From assembly GCF_037031285.1 (NCBI RefSeq), contig NZ_JAYEZO010000001.1:1-64000 (forward strand): a stretch of 64,000 bases of DNA, given 5' to 3'. Under the pieces are notes generated by a model. It did not search any database. It was not told where the DNA came from and was given only the letters and a program-made list of their open reading frames with translations. This DNA comes from Halobellus sp. LT62 (lineage in GTDB: Archaea; Halobacteriota; Halobacteria; Halobacteriales; Haloferacaceae). Position numbers and translations under genes: made by a program. How positions within the stretch are numbered: the stretch's first letter is position 1; every line of letters starts with the position of its first letter. This document shows positions 23,398 through 30,096 of this stretch, piece after piece.

Positions 23398-24603
23398 CTA
23401 CTCTCCGATGTTGCCCGTCTGGTACTCGGTGTCGAGCGACTCTTGGATCTGGAGGATAATGTCCCAGACCGTCGCGTAGTCGATCTCGACCCACGTTCCG
23501 CGGCCCTCGAACTCCTCGGCGATCGAGGTGTCGCTGTAGTCGTAATCGAGGAACGCTCGGCGGACGCCCTCTTGGATGTCCGGATGGAGCGTGTGGACGT
23601 ACGAGAAGGCGGTCGTCGGGAACGGTTCGGATGCCCAGATAGCCTTGATTTGGCTCGGGTCGAGCTGGTCGTCGCGGGCGACGCGGGCGTAACACGTCGA
23701 ACAGACCGGTGCCGCGTCGTAATCGCCGTTGGCGACGCCGAGGGAACTCTGCTGGTGGCCGCCGGAGTAGCTCACTTCGTAGTCCTCTTCGGGCACGACG
23801 CCTTGGTTCGCGAACAGCGCTCGCGGTGCGAGGTTTCCGGAGTTCGAGGACGGGTCGGCGTGAGCGACGTTCTCTATCGGCTCGCCTTCTAAGTCCTCAA
23901 GTGAGCCGATCTCCTCGTTGTCCAGTTGCGTGATGAGCCAGAGTCGGTACCCGAAGGATCCCTCGCCGCTGCCGTCGATCTGGACGGAGAACGGGACGGC
24001 CCCTGCGATGTTGACCGCGAACGGGACGGTCCCCGTCGAGAACCCCGCGAGGTGGAGCCGCTCGGAGCGCATCGACTCGACCTGTGCCGCGTAGGAATCC
24101 AGCGTCGCGTACTCGACGCTCTTGCCAGTCTCCTCTTCGATGTTGTTCAGAAGCGGTTCGAGCGTGTTCTCGTACACCGTCGGGTCCTCGGTGGGAACCA
24201 GCGAGAACTGCAGCGTATCGGGGTCGAGCCACTCGCTCTCGTCGTCCGGGGTTTCGGCGACGGGCTGACCGTAGCGCGGCTCGTCGCGCGGGTTCTCCTG
24301 CATCCGTTCGAGGTCGGCCATCGCGCCGGTCTCGAATCCGGCTTCGAGAAGCGTGCTAGTCAACTGCGGGAACTCGGGATTCGACGGATCGAACTCCGGA
24401 TACGTCGACGGATCGACGTGGTCGGGGGCGTCGGAACCGCCGTCGCCGCCGGAGTCTCCACCGGAGTCTCCACCCGAGTCGCCACCGCTGTCACCGCCGG
24501 AGTCGCCACCGCTGTCACCGCCGTTTCCACTACATCCCGCCACGCCCGCGAGCGCGGCAGCACCAATACCACTGACGAACTTCCGTCTGTCCACCTGACG
24601 CAT
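23398..24603 (-). CDS. phnD: Phosphonate/phosphate-binding lipoprotein
   Basis: A 401-residue PhnD-family binding protein. Tat signal DRRKFVSGIG, lipobox GVAGC (Cys24), then a linker of about eight tandem GGDS units. The binding domain starts at LQFSLVPTEDPTVYENTLEPL, and the ligand-site region HADPSSNSGNLAPRALF is typical of PhnD. First gene of phnD-phnC-phnE-phnE; it lies 54 nt upstream of phnC. Confidence 0.88.
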   Translation of the reverse strand: MRQVDRRKFVSGIGAAALAGVAGCSGNGGDSGGDSGGDSGGDSGGDSGGDSGGDGGSDAPDHVDPSTYPEFDPSNPEFPQLTSTLLEAGFETGAMADLERMQENPRDEPRYGQPVAETPDDESEWLDPDTLQFSLVPTEDPTVYENTLEPLLNNIEEETGKSVEYATLDSYAAQVESMRSERLHLAGFSTGTVPFAVNIAGAVPFSVQIDGSGEGSFGYRLWLITQLDNEEIGSLEDLEGEPIENVAHADPSSNSGNLAPRALFANQGVVPEEDYEVSYSGGHQQSSLGVANGDYDAAPVCSTCYARVARDDQLDPSQIKAIWASEPFPTTAFSYVHTLHPDIQEGVRRAFLDYDYSDTSIAEEFEGRGTWVEIDYATVWDIILQIQESLDTEYQTGNIGE

Positions 24604-24628
24604 AATACGTGGATCGATAGTGATAGAA

Positions 24629-24676
24629 CTTAATTCTTTGGATGCGCCTGATGGGCAGTATTCACATAATTATTTT
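24629..24676 (-). promoter_or_regulatory. phn promoter region with motif shared with ugp
   Basis: TAATTCTTTGG occurs at 24631-24641, 27 nt upstream of phnD, and a related ACATAATTATTT at 24664-24675. The same 11 bases stand at 20248-20258 upstream of ugpB. Joint control by phosphate is inferred, since both operons scavenge organic phosphorus. Confidence 0.45.
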
Positions 24677-24758
24677 CGGGCTATGATTCTTGTGCATATA
24701 CCGCCGTTTCGCGGGATCTACCCCGCGAATCTGGTATTCGCGCTGCCGGTTGGATCAC

Positions 24759-25925
24759 TCACCGAGCGTCGTAGAGCTTCCTGAACGCGCGGATGGGGAA
24801 CCGCGGTTCCACGCGGCTGGGGGGTCGCCCCTTCCCCGACGTGGTTCCGTGCGGCACCCGCTCGATGATTCCGATCTCGGCGAGCTGGTACAGAAACCGC
24901 TTGACGGTGCTCGTCGACAGCGACACCGTTTCGACGGCGGCGATCGCTGACGCCGCGGTCGTGACTGACTCTCGGTCGTCGTCGTCGAGATCGATCAACG
25001 TCCGCAGCACCGTTTGTTTGTTCGCCGGAAGGGAGAAAATTCGCCCGAGCGAGACGGCCGGTCTGGGGACGGAATCGATCCCCGCGGCGATGTCGGTCTC
25101 GCTGAGGTGGTTGTTTCCGTCTGACATCGCGACGTCAGCTGCCCCCAACAACGCCGCTAAGGCGTCGTGTGCGTCGCCGTCTGCCCACTCTGCGATCCGT
25201 CTGGCTCCCGCGTGATTGAGCGACTCGCCGGGGAACCCCTCGTTAGCCCGGGTCATCAGCAGGTCGATCAGCACCTGCTCTTGGTACCGGTCGACGGCGA
25301 AGCGCGCGTCCGCGTCGACTGGAATCGACGGATCCGGTGCTGTCCGGCCGACAGTGAGCCACGAAACCGCATCGAGCGGTTTCAACGCGTCGAGCAACCA
25401 CTCAATGCCGTTCGATTCGACCTCGCCGAGGTGATCCACCGCCACTACGGCACCCGCCGCTTGCTGGGAGAGCGTGCGTTCTAACCGCTCGAACATCCAG
25501 TCGGTGCCGACTCCCTGCTCCGGGATGGATTCGTCGCTCAGTCCATTGAGGAGGTCGCGGTACAGCGCGAACGTCGTGTTGGATTTCCGGGCGTCGACGT
25601 ACACGAACGTCGGCACGTCCGTCACCTGCACCCGCGTCGCGGTGTGGATCACCGCTCCCGGCTGCAGTGACACCGATGCGAGTCGATCGAACAGCACGGA
25701 GACGACGGCCGATTTCCCGGATCCCTTCGGCCCGTACACGCACCCGTTGGGTGGTAACTCACCACTGAACGCCGGATCGAGATGATCGAGGAGGCGCTCG
25801 ACGACCGGCCCGCGCCCGACGGGGTCTTCGACGTGTGCGACCGGGCTGAGCCGATCGTAATCGATGATCAGGCGGCGATCCGTCTGAACGCGCTGCCGAC
25901 GCCGGATTCGCGCATCGATGTCCAT
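24759..25925 (-). CDS. Orc1/Cdc6-like AAA+ ATPase with winged-helix domain, coupled to glpK
   Basis: A 388-residue protein with the Orc1/Cdc6 layout: N-terminal DYDRLSPVAHVEDPVGRGP, Walker A GPKGSGKS (residues 65-72), a Walker B position reading VVAVDH (Asp164-His165 instead of Asp-Glu), and a C-terminal winged helix (about 300-388, VKRFLYQLAEIGIIERVPHG). Its ATG lies one base after the glpK stop, so both are probably co-translated. A replication initiator is unlikely here: no origin repeats flank it, and the catalytic Glu is missing. A transcriptional regulator of glycerol use is an alternative. Confidence 0.75.
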   Translation of the reverse strand: MDIDARIRRRQRVQTDRRLIIDYDRLSPVAHVEDPVGRGPVVERLLDHLDPAFSGELPPNGCVYGPKGSGKSAVVSVLFDRLASVSLQPGAVIHTATRVQVTDVPTFVYVDARKSNTTFALYRDLLNGLSDESIPEQGVGTDWMFERLERTLSQQAAGAVVAVDHLGEVESNGIEWLLDALKPLDAVSWLTVGRTAPDPSIPVDADARFAVDRYQEQVLIDLLMTRANEGFPGESLNHAGARRIAEWADGDAHDALAALLGAADVAMSDGNNHLSETDIAAGIDSVPRPAVSLGRIFSLPANKQTVLRTLIDLDDDDRESVTTAASAIAAVETVSLSTSTVKRFLYQLAEIGIIERVPHGTTSGKGRPPSRVEPRFPIRAFRKLYDAR

Positions 25926-25926
25926 C

Positions 25927-27441
25927 TTACTGCGTTCGCTCCCAGTTCATCGCCCGAGTCACCGCCTCAGTCCATCGCCCGTACCTCTCCGCCGCTACCT
26001 CGGTGTCCATCTGTGGTGGGAACCGCCGCGCCCGTTGCGTGACCTCGCGAAGCGCGTCCAGCGACTCCCAGTATCTGACGGCCAGTCCGGCGGCGTACGC
26101 CGCACCGAGGGCGTTGGTCGCGTCGACCTCCGGTCGCACCACCGGCCGTTGAATCAGGTCCGCCTGCAACTGACAGAAGTAGTCGTTCTTCGTCGCCGCG
26201 CCGTCGACACGGAGTTCAGTGAGTCGCCGACCGAGGTCGGCCTCGACCGCCGAGACGACGTCACGGGCCCGATAACCGATCGATTCGAGCGTCGCCAACA
26301 ACACGTGCTCGCGCTGGGTCTCCCGCGTCAGACCGAGGATCGTTCCCCGAGCGCTTTCGTCCCACTGCGGCGCACCGAGGCCCGAAAACGCCGGGACCAC
26401 GTAGACGCCGTCGGAGGAGTCGACGCGTTGGACGGCCGCTGCGATCTCGGTGACGTCCGTCAGGAGCGAGACGTCGCGCAGCCACTCCAGCGCCGATCCC
26501 GCCTCGAATACCGGGCCTTCGAGTGCGTAGTGGGCATCTTCGCCGGCCCGCTGAAATCCGACGGTTTCCAACAGTCCGTGCTCCGAGCGGACGCGCTCTC
26601 GCCCGGTGCTCACCAGCAGGAACGAGCCGGTTCCGTAGGTGTTCTTCGCCTCTCCGGCGTCGAAACAGGCCTGCCCGAACAGGGAGGCCTGCTGGTCGCC
26701 CATCGCGGCGGTAACCGGGACGGAAGCCCCCAGAAAGCCGTCCGGGTCCGTTTCGCCGTAGGCGTCGGGGTCGCTCGACGGACAGACGGTCGGCAGAATC
26801 TCCGTCGGAACGTCGAAGGCCGAACACAGCCGCTCGCTCCACGACAGCGTGTCGATGTCGAACAGCATCGTTCGCGACGCGTTGGTGACGTCGGTGACGT
26901 GTCGCCCCGTCAGGTTGTACAGCAGCCAACTGTCGACCGTGCCGAAGCGGAGTTCGCCCGCCTCCGCGCGCCGCTGGAGCCGCTGAGAGTCGTCGCCGCC
27001 GTGTTCGAGAAGCGAGAGCAACTTCGCCGCCGAAAAGAACGGATCGGGGTGGAGACCGGTGATCTGTCTGATCAACGCGCCCTCCTCGTCGACGACGTCC
27101 TCGAACCGCTCTGTCGTTCTGCGGTCGCGCCAACCGATGGCGTCGGCGGCCGGTTCGCCGGTCTCGGCGTCCCACAGCAACGCCGTCTCACGCTGGTTCG
27201 CGATGCCGATAGCCGCCAGTTCCGCGGGATCGATCCCGGCGTCTCGAAGGCCGTTCTGCACGACCGATTTCGTGCACTCCCAGATGCGTTCTGGATCCAT
27301 CTCCATCCGGTTCGGCTCCGAGGCCGATCGCTCGTGTTGGACGTGGGATCGACCGATCGGGGTTCCCGTGCGGTCGAACACGATGAACCGGGTCCCCGTG
27401 GTCCCCTGATCGATCGCACCGACGAATGTGTGGGTCGTCAT
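25927..27441 (-). CDS. glpK: Glycerol kinase
   Basis: A 504-residue FGGY-family kinase making sn-glycerol 3-phosphate from glycerol and ATP. Motifs: ATP-site AIDQGTTGTRFIVFD near the N-terminus, substrate-site region WRDRRTTERF, GDQQASLFGQACFDAGEAKNTYGTGSF and DGAATKNDYFCQLQADLIQRPV. Glycerol is a major carbon source in hypersaline waters, and glpK is central to haloarchaeal glycerol use. The ATG at 27441 (MTTHTFVG) fits the family start; an upstream in-frame extension is not conserved-looking. Confidence 0.95.
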   Translation of the reverse strand: MTTHTFVGAIDQGTTGTRFIVFDRTGTPIGRSHVQHERSASEPNRMEMDPERIWECTKSVVQNGLRDAGIDPAELAAIGIANQRETALLWDAETGEPAADAIGWRDRRTTERFEDVVDEEGALIRQITGLHPDPFFSAAKLLSLLEHGGDDSQRLQRRAEAGELRFGTVDSWLLYNLTGRHVTDVTNASRTMLFDIDTLSWSERLCSAFDVPTEILPTVCPSSDPDAYGETDPDGFLGASVPVTAAMGDQQASLFGQACFDAGEAKNTYGTGSFLLVSTGRERVRSEHGLLETVGFQRAGEDAHYALEGPVFEAGSALEWLRDVSLLTDVTEIAAAVQRVDSSDGVYVVPAFSGLGAPQWDESARGTILGLTRETQREHVLLATLESIGYRARDVVSAVEADLGRRLTELRVDGAATKNDYFCQLQADLIQRPVVRPEVDATNALGAAYAAGLAVRYWESLDALREVTQRARRFPPQMDTEVAAERYGRWTEAVTRAMNWERTQ

Positions 27442-27633
27442 TGAACTCTCAACACGAAGCGGCCGCCTCCCAACGGCCAGATACACCTTGGTATATCACG
27501 TGTCGAAATAAATGGTTCGCACGTCGACCCCGTCGATATCTGCTTTCACAGCCCGCTTCAGTCCGGTACTTTCTCCGCTTCGTCCGCCCTCGTTCTTCCA
27601 TTCGTTCGGTTTCTTTACTGATGGTGTTCGGTC

Positions 27634-27651
27634 GCATATGAAAATATATGC
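27634..27651. promoter_or_regulatory. AT-rich dyad upstream of the small ORF and phosphatase
   Basis: GCATAT-N6-ATATGC forms an inverted repeat over an AAAATATATG TATA-like core. The rest of 27442-27650, between glpK and this site, shows no gene. Confidence 0.35.
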
Positions 27652-27654
27652 TGT

Positions 27655-27864
27655 ATGCCCACACAGATCGTGACATCGATGTACTCGTCTGCGCTGCACT
27701 CGCCCGTCGCCTCTGCCGTCGACTCGTCCGTCGGTCGCCTCTTGCGCCGGCACGTGAGTTTTATCCGCGAAGGCTCGCTCGAATCGGCTGTGCTCCCCGC
27801 AGTGTGCTCCGCCAACGGACTCGACGCGTCAGTGATTCCTCCCAGCTACGGCGGTGAACGATGA
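27655..27864 (+). CDS. Possible small protein coupled to phosphoglycolate phosphatase
   Basis: A 69-codon ORF beginning MPTQIVTSMYSSALHSPVAS with GC-rich third positions, ending in a 4-nt ATGA overlap with the phosphatase gene. The overlap favours a real gene, but the protein matches nothing I know and the TATA-like element is too close for a leaderless transcript from this ATG. Confidence 0.4.
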   Translation: MPTQIVTSMYSSALHSPVASAVDSSVGRLLRRHVSFIREGSLESAVLPAVCSANGLDASVIPPSYGGER

Positions 27865-28526
27865 GCCGCCCGCTCGCGCTCGATATCGACGGGACGATGA
27901 CTCGGCCAGACGGCGGCATCGACGAGCGACTGTTCGCCCCCTTGCGTCAGTGGGAGGAGCCGGTCGTCATCGCGACGGGGAAGTCGTTCTCCTATCCCGT
28001 GGCGCTGTGTACGTTCATCGGCGTCCCCGAGCGCGTGATCGCCGAGAACGGGGGCATCGTCCTCGTCGACGGCGATCTCACCGTCGACGGCGACGCGTCG
28101 GCCGCGCGGGCGGTCGCCGCGGAACTCCGCGAGCAGGGCTACCCCGGTGGGTGGCCCGACCCCGATATGCACAACCGCTGGCGGGAGACCGAGCTCTCGG
28201 TGACCCGCGACGTCCCGCGGGACGTACTGGAGGAACTCGCCGCCGAACACGGACAGGCGATCGTCGATTCCGGGTACGCCTACCACGTCAAATCCCCCGA
28301 CGTCAGCAAGGCCACGGGCCTGCGTCGCGCCTGTGAACTCTTGGATCTTGATCCGAAAGAGTTCGTCGCGGTCGGCGACTCCGCGAACGACGCGGAGCTG
28401 TTCGACCTCGCCGGAGACGCCATCGCGGTCGCGAACGCCGACGAGACGGCGATCGCGCGCGCGGACAGACAAACCGAGGGTTCGTTCGCCGACGGCGTCC
28501 TCGAAGCGCTCGAATCGGTGGCCTGA
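27861..28526 (+). CDS. Phosphoglycolate phosphatase (archaeal HAD type)
   Basis: A 221-residue HAD-superfamily hydrolase with motif I LDIDGTMT (nucleophile Asp8, acid Asp10), motif II in VIATGKS, motif III Lys in SKATGLRRAC, and motif IV GDSANDAEL. Size and the C2 cap match archaeal phosphoglycolate phosphatases (as in Thermoplasma), which remove 2-phosphoglycolate. The gene overlaps the next one by a single base (TGATG). Confidence 0.87.
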   Translation: MSRPLALDIDGTMTRPDGGIDERLFAPLRQWEEPVVIATGKSFSYPVALCTFIGVPERVIAENGGIVLVDGDLTVDGDASAARAVAAELREQGYPGGWPDPDMHNRWRETELSVTRDVPRDVLEELAAEHGQAIVDSGYAYHVKSPDVSKATGLRRACELLDLDPKEFVAVGDSANDAELFDLAGDAIAVANADETAIARADRQTEGSFADGVLEALESVA

Positions 28527-29482
28527 TGCACGACGCCTCCGACGATTCGCCGATGACCGACCGGCTCCGACTCCGCCGTCCCGAGTACACCGGCGAGAAC
28601 CGCTGCCGAGCCTGCACGCTCGTCAACGCGGTCGCTCTCGCGGCGCTCGTCGTCGCGATCGGCGCTTGGCGGCCCGTCCTCGCACTCGTCGTCGCGCTCG
28701 TCGGCGTCGCCGCGATCTGGCTTCGCGGGTACCTGATCCCGTACACGCCCCGGTTCGCACCCCGGCTCGTGGCGCGGCTCCCCGAGCGGTTCGCCGCCCC
28801 GTTCTTCGAGCACCCGCGCCGGTCGGACACGCTCGGTGACGTGGGGAGCGGCGGCATCGGGAGCCACGACGACGGGAGCAGTGGCATCGAGACCGGCGGT
28901 GACGGAAACGGCGACGCGACCGGTGGTATCGGAGCCAGTGACGACCGAGCGACGGCCGGGGACGCCGACGGCGGACCCGACGCGGAGGCAGTCTTCGAGG
29001 CGCTCGTCTCGGCGTCGGTCCTCGCCGTCGACGACGACCGGCTGGAACCGACCGAGTCGTTCGCGTCGTCGTGGCGCGCGGAAATGACGAGGCTCGCCGA
29101 GCGGTCCGACGCCGCCCTCGCCGATGCGGTCGCCGACGGCGTCGCCAACGCCGAGTCGGCGCGCATCGAGCGAACCGGATCCGCGGTATTCGTCGTCGTT
29201 ACCGGAGCCGACGGGTCCGTCACGTGGCTCCGTCGCCCCGTCGCGCTCGCGGAGATCGGGGCGGTGCGGGCGCTCGCCGAGACCGGCGTCCCCGCGGAAA
29301 TCCGCCCGATCGCGGCGCACTCGCTGTGTGCGTTTCTGGACGTCTGCCCCGCGTGCGACGCTGAACTCGTCGAGGGTGCGCCCGACGACTGCTGCGGGCA
29401 CACGCTCTCCGGTCTCGACGGGGACCCGCCGCCGGTGCTCGCCTGCGAGGGCTGCGGCGTCGTCTTCTACCAGTTCGAGTGA
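28526..29482 (+). CDS. Zinc-ribbon membrane-associated protein of unknown function
   Basis: A 318-residue haloarchaeal protein. It begins with a CRAC knuckle, then one or two hydrophobic segments (about residues 33-65, VNAVALAALVVAIGAW and ALVVALVGVAAIWL), a long Gly/Asp low-complexity linker (about 105-150), a soluble domain, and a C-terminal zinc ribbon CPAC...DDCCGH...CEGC. Translationally linked to the phosphatase. I do not recognise a characterised function. Confidence 0.7.
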   Translation: MHDASDDSPMTDRLRLRRPEYTGENRCRACTLVNAVALAALVVAIGAWRPVLALVVALVGVAAIWLRGYLIPYTPRFAPRLVARLPERFAAPFFEHPRRSDTLGDVGSGGIGSHDDGSSGIETGGDGNGDATGGIGASDDRATAGDADGGPDAEAVFEALVSASVLAVDDDRLEPTESFASSWRAEMTRLAERSDAALADAVADGVANAESARIERTGSAVFVVVTGADGSVTWLRRPVALAEIGAVRALAETGVPAEIRPIAAHSLCAFLDVCPACDAELVEGAPDDCCGHTLSGLDGDPPPVLACEGCGVVFYQFE

Positions 29483-29514
29483 CCGGCGTCGAAACGGAGA
29501 GGCGACCCCACGTC

Positions 29515-29910
29515 CGGCGCTCAATCGTCGAAGACGTGCATATCGAAGCTGCTCGGCGTCGCGGACGAGCCGCCCCGTCCCGTCGTGATGGCAGATTTCG
29601 TCGTCGGCCAGCCCGGCGTTGAGTCGCTCGATCGTCTCGACAGATCCCTTCTCGATCACCTCGAACTCCTCGATCGGGCTGAGAAAATCCACGCGACGAC
29701 GCGCGTGAGATGCGGCGGTCGGTACTGCGACGGGAGCAGGTAATCGTCGCCGATGGTCCCGAACATCCACCGAAGCCGCTGTTTGAGCATCGCCTTGACC
29801 GACGGCGGGGGCTGCTTCCGAAACCGGTTGTCCAAGAGCCGATAGTCGAGGTCGTACGCGTCGGCGGCGTCGACCTTGTGAACCCGAACTTGGATCTCGT
29901 CTAGGCCCTA
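29515..29910 (-). pseudogene. Remnant of a family-2 glycosyltransferase-like gene, broken in two frames
   Basis: From 29907 down to 29656 one - frame encodes LDEIQVRVHKVDAADAYDLD, then PPPSVKAMLKQRLRWMFGT with a QxxRW motif as in processive GT2 glycosyltransferases, and stops at TGA (29656). A second - frame carries on with coding-like sequence (FLSPIEEFEVIEKGSVETIE, ERLNAGLADDEICHHDGTGR) over about 29700-29535. No start codon or catalytic N-terminal domain remains. It looks like the 3' end of a decayed gene; identity is tentative. Confidence 0.45.
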
Positions 29911-30096
29911 CGGCCCGGTGGCCAATTAACTTTGAGAACGTGGTCCAATCTCTCGCGACGGTGGTCTATGGGTTATCGGGGACAGGTGTCCGAGTTCTTG
30001 GCAAGGAAGTGTCCGAGTGCTCGGGAAGGGGCGTCAGATCCGACTACCATCGCTTAAGTCATTGCCGGACGACTCGGTGACAACAAGAGCGCTCGT

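Noticed and set aside
24759-25925. Replication origin next to an Orc1/Cdc6 gene
   Set aside because: I find no ORB-like repeats flanking the gene; neighbours are glpK and the phn promoter, and the Walker B Glu is absent.
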